Part shown: piece by piece, positions 27,270 to 36,599 of the stretch
How the letters are laid out: each line of letters starts with the position of its first letter
How positions within the stretch are numbered: position 1 is the stretch's first letter
Assembly (NCBI RefSeq): GCF_039839785.1
Contig: NZ_JBDOQT010000002.1
Coordinates: 62,001 to 126,000 of the forward strand
Direction: 5' to 3'
Source of the DNA: Pelagibius sp. CAU 1746
Lineage (GTDB): Bacteria > Pseudomonadota > Alphaproteobacteria > Kiloniellales > Kiloniellaceae
DNA: 64,000 bases
Notes under the pieces: model-generated
The model's database searches: none
The model's input: only the letters and a program-made list of their open reading frames with translations
Told to the model about the DNA's origin: nothing
Translations under genes and position numbers: made by a program

Positions 27270-28271
27270 ATGACCGCCTCCCTGCCCGTCATCGACATGG
27301 CGCCGCTGTTGCGGCGCGACGATGCGGCGGGGCGGGAAAGCGTCGCGCGGGAAATCGAGAACGCCTGCCGGCGCTTCGGCTTCTTCTACGTCACCGGCCA
27401 CGGCGTCACAGACGACATCCTGGCGCGGCTCGACGCGGCGGCGCGCAAGTTCTTCGAGCTGCCCGAAGAGGTGAAGCTGCGCATCCCCATGAGCAAAGGC
27501 GGGCGCGCCTGGCGTGGCTTCTTCCCCTTGGGCGGCGAGCTGACCTCCGGGCGCCCCGACGGCAAGGAAGGGCTCTACTTCGGCAGCGAGCTGCCGGCCG
27601 AGCATCCGCGGGTGAAAACCGGCTGGCCGCTGCACGGCGCCAACCTCTGGCCCGAGGAAGTGCCGGACCTGAAGCCCGCCGTCCTGGACTACATGGCGGC
27701 GACGACGCGGGCGGCGCATCACCTGCTGGAGGGCGTGGCGCTGTCGCTCGGCCTCGCGGCCGATTACTTCGCGAAGCACTACACCGCCGATCCCACGGTG
27801 TTGTTCCGCATCTTCCACTATCCGCCGACACCCCCCGCAAGCGACGGTGGCGAAAACTGGGGCGTCGGCGAGCACACCGACTACGGCCTGCTGACTCTGC
27901 TGGCGCAGGACCGCCACGGCGGCCTGCAGGTGAAGACGCCGGAGGGCTGGATCGCCGCGCCGCCCCTGGCCGGCACCCTGGTCTGCAACATCGGCGACAT
28001 GCTGGACCGCCTGACCGGCGGCTGGTACCTCTCGACGCCGCACCGGGTGCGCAACGACAGCGGCGAGGAGCGCCTCTCCTTCCCGCTCTTCTTCGATCCC
28101 GACTTCGCCGCCGAGATGGTGCCGCTGCCGCCCGAGGCAGCCAAAGGCCAGGGAACGCGGGTGCCGCGCTGGGACGACGCCGACCTGCAGGCCTTCACCG
28201 GCACCTACGGCGACTACCTGCTGGGCAAGGTGTCCAAGGTGTTTCCTGAACTGGGTGGGGACGTGCTGTAA
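27270..28271 (+). CDS. 2-oxoglutarate/Fe(II) oxygenase, isopenicillin-N-synthase-like
   Basis: Non-haem iron oxygenase of 333 aa. The DIOX_N part (about 5-110) has [12 protein letters not shown] and FFYVTGHGV. The 2OG-FeII core has the iron triad in [11 protein letters not shown] (His-X-Asp) and STPHRVRN (distal His), and the 2OG-binding Arg-X-Ser in [11 protein letters not shown]. The ATG at 27270 follows the BHMT-like stop by 4 bases, so the two are cotranscribed; the upstream in-frame extension is shadow. The substrate is unknown. Oxidative N-demethylation of a betaine intermediate is a tempting idea from position only. Confidence 0.87.
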   Translation: MTASLPVIDMAPLLRRDDAAGRESVAREIENACRRFGFFYVTGHGVTDDILARLDAAARKFFELPEEVKLRIPMSKGGRAWRGFFPLGGELTSGRPDGKEGLYFGSELPAEHPRVKTGWPLHGANLWPEEVPDLKPAVLDYMAATTRAAHHLLEGVALSLGLAADYFAKHYTADPTVLFRIFHYPPTPPASDGGENWGVGEHTDYGLLTLLAQDRHGGLQVKTPEGWIAAPPLAGTLVCNIGDMLDRLTGGWYLSTPHRVRNDSGEERLSFPLFFDPDFAAEMVPLPPEAAKGQGTRVPRWDDADLQAFTGTYGDYLLGKVSKVFPELGGDVL

Positions 28272-28290
28272 CCCAGCCACAAACCAAAAT

Positions 28291-28376
28291 CGTCATGCTC
28301 GGACTTGATCCGAGCATCCATGTCGATCGCGGGCCAGGTTGCACCATGGACCCTCGGGTCAAGCCCGAGGGTGACA
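28291..28376. repeat. Dispersed palindromic repeat, copy 2
   Basis: CGTCATGCTCGGACTTGATC begins the first palindrome (closing CGAGCATCCATG), and GACCCTCGGGTCAAGCCC begins the second (closing GAGGGTGAC), separated by about 30 bases. It shares both halves with the copies at 36600 and 42991. It lies between the convergent oxygenase and HAD genes. Confidence 0.85.
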
Positions 28377-28385
28377 ATTGATGCT

Positions 28386-29120
28386 CTACGCCCGCTTCCT
28401 GCCCGCCAATTCGTCCAGCAGCGCTTCCAGCTCCGCGATGCTGTCTAGTACGTGGTGGGCGTGAGGCGCCAGGTCGTCCCGACCACCGGTTCCCGTCAGA
28501 ACGCCGACCAAGAGCCCGGCGCCGGCTGAGCGGCCCATTTCCATGTCGTGGTGACTGTCGCCGACCACGGCGACGGCGCCGGGGGCCAGACCCGTCGCCT
28601 CGCAGAAGCCCGCCACCATGCCCGGGCCCGGCTTGCTGCCATGGCCGCTGTCGAAGCCGGCGACGTAGGTGAAATGCTCGACGACGCCGAAGGGCGCCAG
28701 GCTGGCGTAGGCGCTGTCCTCGCTATCGTTGGTGGCGACGCCCAGGGCGAGGCCCCGGCCTTTCAGGGCTGCCAGCGCCGCTTCCATGCCGGGCACGGCG
28801 ACCGCCGTCTGGGCGCTGCTGGCCTCGAAGACCGCGGTGATGCGTTCGGTCAGATGCGCCGGGTCGGCGCCCAGCATCTCGGCCCAGGAGCCGGCGATGA
28901 CATCGTTGCTGGCGCTGACCAGCAGCGAGTTGGGGACATGGGAGTCCGTGGCCGGGTCGTAGCCGCCGGCCTGCAGCAGGCGCTCGGCCACCACCGGATC
29001 GCCGCCCGCCGCCTCCAGCGCCGCCAGCTTGTTCAGCGGCGCCCAGGTAGCGTCGTAGTCCAGCAGCGTGCCGTCCTTGTCGAAGAGGATGCCTTGAATA
29101 GAGGTAGGGGCGATCTTCAC
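28386..29120 (-). CDS. HAD-family phosphatase (phosphoglycolate-phosphatase-like)
   Basis: A 244-aa haloacid-dehalogenase-fold hydrolase. Motif I is GILFDKDGTLLDYD with the nucleophile and acid Asp, motif II lies near LGVATNDSEDSAY, and motif III/IV is GPGMVAGFCEATG with VAVVGDSHHDMEMGRSAGAG. The GTG start at 29120 overlaps the choV stop as GTGA, so translation is coupled to the transporter ATPase. The reading frame stays open far upstream inside choV, but that part is shadow. A phosphorylated substrate linked to choline (for example phosphocholine or a phosphoglycolate-like repair product) is speculation. Confidence 0.88.
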   Translation of the reverse strand: MKIAPTSIQGILFDKDGTLLDYDATWAPLNKLAALEAAGGDPVVAERLLQAGGYDPATDSHVPNSLLVSASNDVIAGSWAEMLGADPAHLTERITAVFEASSAQTAVAVPGMEAALAALKGRGLALGVATNDSEDSAYASLAPFGVVEHFTYVAGFDSGHGSKPGPGMVAGFCEATGLAPGAVAVVGDSHHDMEMGRSAGAGLLVGVLTGTGGRDDLAPHAHHVLDSIAELEALLDELAGRKRA

Positions 29121-30340
29121 AGAACGGTCTCCGGCGCTTTGTCGGCGACACTGCTCTGGCGCAGGATGCCGGCATAGATTTCCTCGTCGCCGCAGACGCC
29201 GACCAGCTTGCCGTCCTCCACCAGAGCCACCGGATGGCCGGTGGCCTGGCGCAGTTCGATGGCGACGCGCATGGACATGTCGCAGGGCGCGGTGATGAGC
29301 GCCGTGGCGGGCAGCGCGGCGATGTCCATGCCGGACTCGTAGGGCATGAGGCGGCCGAGGTAGCCGTCGAGGGAGACCGACTGCGGGACGCCGCCGCCGT
29401 TCAGCTTCACCCGCACACGCCCGGCGCGATCCAGCAGAACCTCGTCGTCCTCCCGCTTCAACTGCTCCAGCGGCGTCATGAGCGAGCCGCCGCGCAGCAC
29501 GTTCAGCGGGTTCATGTGGGCGACGAACTCGGCCACGTACTCGTTGGCCGGGTTCAGCACGATGGCCTCCGGCTCGCCGTACTGCACGATGCGCCCGCTT
29601 TCCATGATGGCGATGTGGTTGCCCAGCTTCAGAGCCTCGTCCAGGTCGTGACTGACGAAGATTATAGTTTTCTTCAGGCGCCGCTGCAGCTCCAGCAGTT
29701 CGTCCTGCAGGTGGTCGCGGATCAGCGGGTCGAGCGCCGAGAAGGGCTCGTCCATCAGCAGGATATCGGCGTCGGTGGCGAAGGCGCGCGCCAGGCCGAC
29801 GCGCTGCTGCATGCCGCCGGAAAGCTCGTGCGCGAACTTGTCCTTCCACTGGGAGAGGCCGACCAGTTCCAGCTTCTCCTCGACGATGGCGGCGCGTTCC
29901 TTCTTGTCCATGCCGCGCAGCTCCAGGCCCAAGCCGACATTTTCGGCGACCGTGCGCCAGGGCAGCAGGGCGAACTGCTGGAACACCATGGCGACGCGGT
30001 TCATGCGCAGGCGCCGCAGGGTCCTGGCGTCACAGGAGGCGACGTCCACCAGGTTGTCGGTGTCGCGCACCAGGACCTTGCCGCGCGTCACCTTGTTGAG
30101 GCCATTGACGGCGCGCAGCAGGGTCGACTTGCCGGAGCCGGAGAGTCCCATGAGGACGCAGATCTCGCCCTCGTCGATGGTGAGGGAGGCGTCGGCCACG
30201 CCGATCACGTTGTCGGTCTTCTCCAGGATCTCGTCGCGCTCCGCGCCCTGGTCCAGCAGGGTCAACGCCTTCTGCGGCTCCCTGCCGAAGATGATGTCGA
30301 CGTTCTGGAAGTCGACCGCCTTCATTCCCTTTCCAGTCAT
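29117..30340 (-). CDS. choV: Choline/quaternary-amine ABC transporter, ATP-binding subunit
   Basis: ATPase that powers choline uptake, 407 aa. Walker A is MGLSGSGKSTLLRAVNGL, the signature HELSGGMQQRVGLARAF, Walker B DILLMDEPFSALDPLIR and the switch His in FVSHDLDEAL. An N-terminal extension with the conserved FGREPQKALTLLDQG element and a C-terminal CBS-like regulatory part (from about 300) match the OpuA/ProV/ChoV subgroup. It follows choW by 3 bases and overlaps the HAD gene downstream. The gene name is taken from its ChoX-like partner. Confidence 0.92.
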   Translation of the reverse strand: MTGKGMKAVDFQNVDIIFGREPQKALTLLDQGAERDEILEKTDNVIGVADASLTIDEGEICVLMGLSGSGKSTLLRAVNGLNKVTRGKVLVRDTDNLVDVASCDARTLRRLRMNRVAMVFQQFALLPWRTVAENVGLGLELRGMDKKERAAIVEEKLELVGLSQWKDKFAHELSGGMQQRVGLARAFATDADILLMDEPFSALDPLIRDHLQDELLELQRRLKKTIIFVSHDLDEALKLGNHIAIMESGRIVQYGEPEAIVLNPANEYVAEFVAHMNPLNVLRGGSLMTPLEQLKREDDEVLLDRAGRVRVKLNGGGVPQSVSLDGYLGRLMPYESGMDIAALPATALITAPCDMSMRVAIELRQATGHPVALVEDGKLVGVCGDEEIYAGILRQSSVADKAPETVL

Positions 30341-30343
30341 CGA

Positions 30344-31192
30344 TCAGCGCTCCTTCTGCTTCAGGCCGCGCTGCTTGCAGATGCGGTCCAGCAGGATAGC
30401 GACGATGACGATGGCCAGGCCCGCCTCGAAGCCGCGGGCGATATTCACCGTGTTGAGGGCGCGCACCACCGGCTTGCCCAAGCCGTCGGCGCCGACCAGG
30501 GCGGCGATGACCACCATGGAAAGCGACAGCATGATGCACTGGGTTAGCCCCGCCATGATGGTCGGCAGGGCGTGCGGCAGTTCCACCTTCCACAGCAGTT
30601 GTCTCTTGGTGGCACCGAAGGACTCCCCGGCCTCATAGAGGTTCTTGGGCACCGAAGATATGCCGAGGTAGGTCAGGCGGATCGGCGCGGGAATGGCGAA
30701 GATCACCGTCGAGATGAGCCCCGGCACCACGCCGAGACCGAAGAGGATCAGCGTCGGGATCAGGTAGACGAAGGTGGGAATGGTCTGCATCAGGTCCAGC
30801 ACGGGGCGGATGGCGGTGTAGAGCCAGGGCCGGTGCGCCGCGGCGATGCCGACGGGCACGCCGACCAGCATGCAGGTAAAGGTGGCGAAGATCACCAGCG
30901 CCAGGGTCTCGATGGTCTCTTCCCAATAGCCGATGTTCACGATCAGCAGCAGTGACAGCACGATGCCGATCACCAGCCAGATCGAGCGGTGCAGCCAATA
31001 GGCGAAGGCGGCGATGATGGCGATCAGCAGCAGCCCCGGCACCGCCTGCAGGACATCGATCAGCCCCTCGATCAGGAAGCCCAGGACGTCGGAGATGAAG
31101 TTAAAAAACCAGGCGGCATGGTCATTCAGGAAATCGACGAAGTCGCTGATCCAGTTCCCGAGCGGAATCTTATAGTCTTCTATGAAGTCCAT
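30344..31192 (-). CDS. choW: Choline/quaternary-amine ABC transporter, permease subunit
   Basis: Inner-membrane permease, 282 aa. Several hydrophobic segments are visible, beginning near LLIAIIAAFAYWL and SIWLVIGIVLSLLLIVNIGYW. The binding-protein-dependent transport domain contains the EAA-type loop ESFGATKRQLLWKVELPHAL. The N-terminus IPLGNWISDFVDFLNDHAAW is typical of ProW/ChoW. The gene is separated from choX by 94 bases that hold a strong stem-loop. Confidence 0.92.
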   Translation of the reverse strand: MDFIEDYKIPLGNWISDFVDFLNDHAAWFFNFISDVLGFLIEGLIDVLQAVPGLLLIAIIAAFAYWLHRSIWLVIGIVLSLLLIVNIGYWEETIETLALVIFATFTCMLVGVPVGIAAAHRPWLYTAIRPVLDLMQTIPTFVYLIPTLILFGLGVVPGLISTVIFAIPAPIRLTYLGISSVPKNLYEAGESFGATKRQLLWKVELPHALPTIMAGLTQCIMLSLSMVVIAALVGADGLGKPVVRALNTVNIARGFEAGLAIVIVAILLDRICKQRGLKQKER

Positions 31193-31228
31193 GACTGGGC
31201 CCCTTGTCCCCTAAGTCCCCCAGAAAGC

Positions 31229-31260
31229 GGAACGGCCAGGCCGCGTGGCCTGACCGTTCC
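31229..31260 (-). promoter_or_regulatory. Intercistronic stem-loop between choX and choW
   Basis: GGAACGGCCAGGCC (31229-31242) and GGCCTGACCGTTCC (31247-31260) form a 14-bp stem with a 4-base loop; the one mismatch becomes a G-U pair in the RNA of the coding strand. Such elements after a binding-protein gene usually stabilise its mRNA or reduce readthrough into the permease gene. There is no U-tract. Confidence 0.7.
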
Positions 31261-31286
31261 AAGCTTACACCCTTGCCGGCCAAAGA

Positions 31287-32249
31287 TTACAGGCCGAGAT
31301 GGGCCTTCACCGCGGCCAGGCCGTCCTTGCCGTCGATGGTCTGGACACCGGCCAGCCAGCCGTCCAGCACGCCCGGATTGGCCTTCAACCAGGCCGTCGC
31401 CGCGTCGTTCGGCTCCTGGCCGTCATCCAGGATCGCGCCCATGATGGCGCCTTCCATCGGCAGGCTGAACTTCAGGTTGCTCAGCAGCTTGCCGACATTG
31501 GGGCACTCGCTGGTGTAGCCCTTGCGCACGTTGGTGTAGACCGTGGCGCCGCCGTAGTCCGGGCCGAAGTAGTCGTCACCGCCCGAGAGGTAGACCAGGT
31601 CGAAGTTGTTGTTCATCGGGTGCGGCGCCCAACCCAGGAAGACGATGTCCTCCTTGCGCTTCGCGGCGCGGGCGACCTGAGCCAGCATGCCCTGCTCGGA
31701 GGATTCGACAACCTCGAAGCCCTTCAGGCCGAAGGCATCGCCGTCGATCATGTCGAGGATCAGGCGGTTGCCGTCGTTGCCGGGCTCGATGCCGTAGATC
31801 TTGCCGTCCAGATCGTCCTTGAACTTGGCGATGTCGGCGAAGTCCTTGATGCCTTTCTCGGCGGTGTACTTCGGCACCGCCAGGGTGTACTTGGCGCCTT
31901 CCAGGTTCACGCCCAGCACCTCGACCGAGCCCTCGTCGCGGTACTTGGCGAGATCGCCTTCCATGGTCGGCATCCAGTTGCCGAGGAAGACGTCGATGTC
32001 GCCGTTCTTCAGGCTGGCGTAGGTCACCGGCACGGAGAGCACCTCCGCTTCCGGTTCGTAGCCCAGGCCCTGCAACACCACAGAGGTGGCCGCAGTAGTG
32101 GCGGTGATGTCGGTCCAGCCGACGTCGGCGAAATTCACTTCCTTACAGGCTGCCGGGTCGACGGCCTGCGCCGTGCCGACCGCCGCAACGAAACCCAGCG
32201 CCGCCACGGCGGTGCCCAGGGCGCCCCGCGCGAAGATGGTCTTGGTCAT
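31287..32249 (-). CDS. choX: Choline-binding periplasmic protein, ChoX-like
   Basis: Periplasmic receptor of the importer, 320 aa, with a clear signal peptide (hydrophobic core about 10-24, ending around TAQA). The body has the ChoX/ProX-type aromatic box: DVGWTDITATTAATSVVL, VPVTYASLKNGDIDVFLGNW and MPTMEGDLAKY, which I recall as very close to rhizobial ChoX. It is the first gene of choXWV and is divergent from betI, sharing the BetI operator region. Glycine betaine binding cannot be excluded, but ChoX-type residues and the neighbouring betBA genes favour choline. Confidence 0.92.
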   Translation of the reverse strand: MTKTIFARGALGTAVAALGFVAAVGTAQAVDPAACKEVNFADVGWTDITATTAATSVVLQGLGYEPEAEVLSVPVTYASLKNGDIDVFLGNWMPTMEGDLAKYRDEGSVEVLGVNLEGAKYTLAVPKYTAEKGIKDFADIAKFKDDLDGKIYGIEPGNDGNRLILDMIDGDAFGLKGFEVVESSEQGMLAQVARAAKRKEDIVFLGWAPHPMNNNFDLVYLSGGDDYFGPDYGGATVYTNVRKGYTSECPNVGKLLSNLKFSLPMEGAIMGAILDDGQEPNDAATAWLKANPGVLDGWLAGVQTIDGKDGLAAVKAHLGL

Positions 32250-32412
32250 GTAGTGCCTCCTCTTTCCCCAATGTCCCTGTCTGTTCGACGCCGCCCCGGC
32301 TTTGCACCGGGGGAGCCGGCCCGGCCTGCCGGTGGAAACCGGTGCCGGGCTCGATCATTGGCATAGGCAGCATCGGTGGCTGCCATGGAACCGAAGGGGC
32401 GAGCGTAGTTTT

Positions 32413-32442
32413 TTTTGATTGAACGTTCAATCAAAATAAAAT
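32413..32442. promoter_or_regulatory. BetI operator (24-bp perfect palindrome) over a betI promoter
   Basis: Positions 32413-32436 form a perfect palindrome with core GATTGAACGTTCAATC, close to the known BetI operator type. On the plus strand TTGATT (32415-32420) and TAAAAT (32437-32442), 16 bases apart, make a plausible sigma-70 promoter for betI-betB-betA with the operator filling the spacer. The site can also control the divergent choXWV genes. Choline would release BetI. Confidence 0.87.
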
Positions 32443-32529
32443 ACCTCTCATGGGACAGGCTCGGCACCGGCGCGCCCGGAGTCCGTCCCTAAGCCCGTCC
32501 CCTATCGCAAACGGAGGCCGCGAAAACGC

Positions 32530-33111
32530 ATGCCCAAGGTCGGAATGGAAGATCTGCGGCGGCGGCAGTTGATCGCGGCAACCATCACCTCGATCCACGA
32601 GCAGGGCTTCGCCAACGCCACCATCTCGCGTATCTCCAAGACCGCGGGACTGTCCGGCGGCATCGTCGCTCACTATTTCGACGACAAGGCGGGGCTGCTG
32701 GCGGCCACCATGCGCTCGCTGGCGCAGGATCTGCTGGCGGAGAACCTGAAACGCCTGAGGTCCGCTGAGACGCCGGAACAGCGCATCGACGCCATCATCC
32801 AGGCCAACTTCGCACCGGAACAGAACGAGCCGGAATCGGTCTCGGCCTGGCTCGCCTTCTGGTCGGAGGCGCGCACCTCCCCCGCCCTGTGGCGTATCCA
32901 GAAGATCAACGAGCGGCGCCTGCTGAGCAACCTGCGCCACGCCTTCAAGCAACTGTTGCCGAAGGAGGACGCGCAGATCGCCGCCGCCGGCCTGGCGGCC
33001 ATGATCGAAGGCCTGTGGCTGCGCTGCGCGCTGTCCAACGGCCCGCTCACCGTCGACCAGGCGCGCCTCATCGCCCGCGACTACGTCGCGCGCATTCTGC
33101 ACAAGGACTGA
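32530..33111 (+). CDS. betI: Choline-responsive repressor BetI
   Basis: TetR-family repressor of choline-to-betaine genes, 193 aa. The N-terminal helix-turn-helix reads [20 protein letters not shown] then [20 protein letters not shown], as in BetI. The ligand domain carries [20 protein letters not shown] and [14 protein letters not shown], both BetI hallmarks. It is the first gene of betIBA, divergent from choX with a 24-bp palindromic operator between. Confidence 0.95.
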   Translation: MPKVGMEDLRRRQLIAATITSIHEQGFANATISRISKTAGLSGGIVAHYFDDKAGLLAATMRSLAQDLLAENLKRLRSAETPEQRIDAIIQANFAPEQNEPESVSAWLAFWSEARTSPALWRIQKINERRLLSNLRHAFKQLLPKEDAQIAAAGLAAMIEGLWLRCALSNGPLTVDQARLIARDYVARILHKD

Positions 33112-33121
33112 CGCACCCATC

Positions 33122-34582
33122 GTGACCCTGCCCGAACAACAGCTCTATATCCATGGGCGTTACCGCGCCGCGATCAGCGCCCAAAGCTTCGAGACCGTGA
33201 ACCCGGCAACCGGCGAGGTGATCTGCCGCGTGCAGCAGGCCGAGGCCGAAGACGTGGAAGCCGCCGTCGCTTCGGCGCGCGAGGGCTTTGCCGTCTGGTC
33301 GGCCATGAGCGGGACGGCGCGCGGGCGTATCCTGCACGAGGCGCAGCGCATCCTGCGCGCGCGCAACCGCGAGCTGGCGGAGCTGGAGGTGCTGGACACC
33401 GGCAAGCCGATCCAGGAAGCCGAGGCGGTGGACGTGATCTCCGGAGCCGACTGCATCGAATACTACGCCGGCCTCGCCGCCTCCCTGCACGGCGAGCACA
33501 CGGACCTGGGCGGCGATTTCTTCTACACGCGCAGGGAACCGCTCGGCATTTGCGCGGGCATCGGCGCCTGGAACTACCCTATCCAGATCGCCTGCTGGAA
33601 GTCGGCCCCGGCGCTGGCCTGCGGCAACGCGATGATCTATAAGCCGGCGGAGCTGACGCCGCTGACCGCGCTGAAGCTGGCCGAGATCTACACCGAGGCC
33701 GGGCTGCCCGACGGCGTCTTCAACGTGGTGCAGGGTTTCGCCGCCACCGGCCAGGCGCTGACCCGCCATCCCGGCATCGCCAAGGTCTCGCTGACCGGCG
33801 AGGTGGGCACCGGCAAGAAGGTCATGGCCGACGCGGCGCAGTCGCTGAAGCATGTCACCCTGGAGCTGGGCGGCAAGTCGCCGCTGCTGGTCTTCGACGA
33901 CGCCGAGGTGGAGAACGCGGTCAACGGCGCCCTGCTGGCCAACTTCTATACCCAGGGCGAGATCTGCTCCAACGGCACCCGCGTCTTCGTGCAGGAGGGC
34001 ATCTACGAGGCCTTCCTGAAGCGCCTGGTGGAGAAGACCAAGGCCCTGAAGATCGGCGATCCCATGGACCCGGCGACCCAGGTCGGCGCGCTCATTTCCG
34101 CCGAGCACTGCGAGAAGGTGCTGAGCTACATCGACCTCGGCAAGAAGGAAGGCGCCCAGGTTGCCGTCGGCGGCGGCCGTCCCGACGATCCCGTTCTTGC
34201 CAAGGGAAACTTCGTCGAGCCGACCGTCTTCACCGCCTGCCACGACGACATGGCGGTGGTGCGCGAGGAGATTTTCGGCCCGGTCATGACCGTACTGGCC
34301 TTCAAGGAGGAAGACGAAGCGGTCACAAGGGCCAACGCCACGCCCTACGGCCTCGCCGCCGGCGTCTTCACCAGGGACCTGGCCCGCGGTCACCGCGTCG
34401 TCGCGCGTCTGGAGGCCGGCACCTGCTGGATCAATACTTACAACATCACGCCCATCGAGATGCCCTTCGGCGGCGTGAAGCTCTCCGGCATCGGCCGCGA
34501 GAACGGCCGCGCCGCCATCGAGCACTATACCCAGGTCAAGAGCGTCTACGTCGCCATGAACGGCGTCGACTCGCCCTACTAG
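33122..34582 (+). CDS. betB: Betaine aldehyde dehydrogenase
   Basis: NAD(P)+-dependent oxidation of betaine aldehyde to glycine betaine, 486 aa. It has [20 protein letters not shown], the catalytic Glu in [13 protein letters not shown] and the catalytic Cys in [15 protein letters not shown], plus [13 protein letters not shown] and the C-terminal [13 protein letters not shown]. The GTG start at 33122 lies 10 bases after betI and is followed by the [15 protein letters not shown] start typical of BetB. It precedes betA by 13 bases. Confidence 0.96.
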   Translation: MTLPEQQLYIHGRYRAAISAQSFETVNPATGEVICRVQQAEAEDVEAAVASAREGFAVWSAMSGTARGRILHEAQRILRARNRELAELEVLDTGKPIQEAEAVDVISGADCIEYYAGLAASLHGEHTDLGGDFFYTRREPLGICAGIGAWNYPIQIACWKSAPALACGNAMIYKPAELTPLTALKLAEIYTEAGLPDGVFNVVQGFAATGQALTRHPGIAKVSLTGEVGTGKKVMADAAQSLKHVTLELGGKSPLLVFDDAEVENAVNGALLANFYTQGEICSNGTRVFVQEGIYEAFLKRLVEKTKALKIGDPMDPATQVGALISAEHCEKVLSYIDLGKKEGAQVAVGGGRPDDPVLAKGNFVEPTVFTACHDDMAVVREEIFGPVMTVLAFKEEDEAVTRANATPYGLAAGVFTRDLARGHRVVARLEAGTCWINTYNITPIEMPFGGVKLSGIGRENGRAAIEHYTQVKSVYVAMNGVDSPY

Positions 34583-34595
34583 AGTTCCGTCTGCC

Positions 34596-36254
34596 ATGAC
34601 TGAGACCCAAAGCTTCGACTACGTCATCGTCGGCGCCGGCTCCGCCGGCTGCGTGCTGGCCAGCCGCCTGACCGAGGACGCCGACGTCTCCGTGCTGCTG
34701 CTGGAAGCCGGCGGGCGCGACAACTCGATCTTCATCCACATGCCAGCCGCCCTGGCCAAGCCGCTGGCCAACGACAAGTACAACTGGTTCTACAGTTCCG
34801 AGCCGGAGCCGCATCTCAACGACCGGCGCATGTACTGCCCGCGCGGGCGCGTCATCGGCGGCTCCTCCTCCATCAACGGCATGGCCTACGTGCGCGGCCA
34901 CGCCCGCGACTACGACCGCTGGGCGCAGGGCGGCCTTCAGGGCTGGGACTACAGCCACGTGCTGCCCTACTTCCGCAAGGCCGAAACCTACGAGCGCGGG
35001 CCCGACGACTACCGCGGCGGCGACGGCCCGCTGAACGTCTCGGCGGGGCCCTGCAGGAACCCCCTGTTCCAGGCCTGGATCGAGGCGGGCCGCCAGGCCG
35101 GCTATCCGGTGACCCAGGACATGAACGGCTTCCAGCAGGAAGGCTTCGCCCACATGGACATGACCGTCCACCGGGGCCGGCGCTGGAGCGCCGCCGTCGC
35201 CTACCTGAAGCCGGCGATGCACCGCCCCAACCTCACCGTCTGGACCCGGGCTCTCACGACCCGCGTGCTGCTCGAGAACCGCCGCGCCGTCGGCGTGGAG
35301 CTGGCCAAGGGCAGCGAGCGCGTGGAGGTGCGCGCCGAGCGCGAAGTGATCCTCTCCGGCGGCGCCATCAACTCGCCGCAGGTGCTGCTGCTCTCCGGCG
35401 TCGGCCCCGCCGACGAGCTGAAGGCGCTCGGCATCGATGTGGTCCACGACCTGCCGGGCGTCGGCAAGAACCTGCAGGACCATTTGGAAATCTACGTGCA
35501 GCACGCCTGCACCCAGCCGATCACCCTCTACTCGGCCCTGAAGCCCTGGAACCAGGCGAAGATCGGCTTCGACTGGCTGTTCTTCAAGAAGGGCATCGGC
35601 GCCTCCAGCCAGTTCGAGGCCGGCGGCTTCATCCGGTCGCGGGCCGGCGTCGAGCACCCGGACCTGCAGTACCACTTCCTGCCCATCGCCATGAACTACG
35701 ACGGCACCAACCCGGCGGGCACCCACGGCTTCCAGGCCCACGTCGGCCCCATGCGCTCGCAAAGCCGCGGCGAGATCACCCTGAAGTCGACGGACCCGAA
35801 GGACGCGCCGCGCATCCTCTTCAACTACATGAGCCAGGAAGCCGACCGTCAGGAGTTCCGCGCCGCCGTGCGCCTGACCCGCGAGGTCTTCGCCCAGAAG
35901 GCCTTCGACCCCTTCCGCGGCCCCGAGCTGGCGCCGGGCCCGGACGTTCAGAGCGACGAAGAGATCGACGCCTTCGTGCGCGAACACGTGGAGAGCGCCT
36001 ACCACCCCTCGTGCAGTTGCAGGATGGGCAACGACGCCATGGCGGTGGTCGACGGCGCCGGCAAGGTGCACGGACTGGAGGCGCTGCGTGTCGTCGACGC
36101 CTCCGTCATGCCCTCCATCGTCAGCGGCAACCTGAACGCCCCGACCATCATGCTGGCGGAAAAGCTGGCCGACACCATCCGCGGCCGCGAGCCCCTGCCC
36201 GCCTCCGAGGCCCCGGTGTGGATCGCCCCGCATTGGGATACACAGCAGCGGTAG
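34596..36254 (+). CDS. betA: Choline dehydrogenase
   Basis: Membrane-associated FAD enzyme of the GMC family that oxidises choline to betaine aldehyde, 552 aa. The N-terminus has [23 protein letters not shown] signature 1 lies around [20 protein letters not shown] and signature 2 around [16 protein letters not shown]. Near the C-terminus [13 protein letters not shown] carries the active-site His, followed by [11 protein letters not shown]-like [20 protein letters not shown]. It ends betIBA. Confidence 0.96.
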   Translation: MTETQSFDYVIVGAGSAGCVLASRLTEDADVSVLLLEAGGRDNSIFIHMPAALAKPLANDKYNWFYSSEPEPHLNDRRMYCPRGRVIGGSSSINGMAYVRGHARDYDRWAQGGLQGWDYSHVLPYFRKAETYERGPDDYRGGDGPLNVSAGPCRNPLFQAWIEAGRQAGYPVTQDMNGFQQEGFAHMDMTVHRGRRWSAAVAYLKPAMHRPNLTVWTRALTTRVLLENRRAVGVELAKGSERVEVRAEREVILSGGAINSPQVLLLSGVGPADELKALGIDVVHDLPGVGKNLQDHLEIYVQHACTQPITLYSALKPWNQAKIGFDWLFFKKGIGASSQFEAGGFIRSRAGVEHPDLQYHFLPIAMNYDGTNPAGTHGFQAHVGPMRSQSRGEITLKSTDPKDAPRILFNYMSQEADRQEFRAAVRLTREVFAQKAFDPFRGPELAPGPDVQSDEEIDAFVREHVESAYHPSCSCRMGNDAMAVVDGAGKVHGLEALRVVDASVMPSIVSGNLNAPTIMLAEKLADTIRGREPLPASEAPVWIAPHWDTQQR

Positions 36255-36270
36255 CTCAGGAGCTGATGAC

Positions 36271-36585
36271 ATGGGAAGCCATCTGCAGATGTTGAGGGCA
36301 GCCGCCGTCACCGAAGTAGTCGAGCTCCATGACTACATCCAGTTGGCCTTTTCGAACGACTACGGGCTCAGCATCTATAACGATTTTGCGATCAAGCCAG
36401 AGGGCCGCAGACTTCACGATCTGCAGTCCAAGACAGTCGACCGCATCGTAGAAGCTGAAGATGAAGTAGTTTTGTGCTTCGGGGGTGACCTGGAACTCTC
36501 TGTTTGCCTCAGGGACGAATGTTGGCATGGTCCCGAAGCCATGCAACTCAATTCCCCGACTGGACAGGTTGTCATCTGGAATTGA
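36271..36585 (+). CDS. Small protein of unknown function
   Basis: A 104-aa protein that I do not recognise. ATG 36271 follows AGGAG about 8 bases upstream. It looks like a compact soluble alpha/beta domain: LHDYIQLAFSNDYGLSIYND, a run of acidic turns, then VVLCFGGDLELSVCLRDE and GPEAMQLNSPTGQVVIWN, with strands near the C-terminus. No signal or membrane segment is visible. Its base composition is clearly less GC-rich than the betBA genes just before it, which hints at transfer. It lies 16 bases after betA but is unlikely to be part of choline metabolism. An antisense frame covers the same bases and was judged less protein-like. Confidence 0.7.
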   Translation: MGSHLQMLRAAAVTEVVELHDYIQLAFSNDYGLSIYNDFAIKPEGRRLHDLQSKTVDRIVEAEDEVVLCFGGDLELSVCLRDECWHGPEAMQLNSPTGQVVIWN

Positions 36586-36599
36586 CGGTTATTGTCTCT

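Noticed and set aside
29121-29849. Upstream extension of the HAD phosphatase
   Set aside because: It lies inside choV in another frame; the GTGA junction at 29117-29120 gives the normal start.
36256-36546. Minus-strand frame (96 aa) over the small unknown gene
   Set aside because: The plus-strand frame has a good ribosome-binding site and more protein-like composition.
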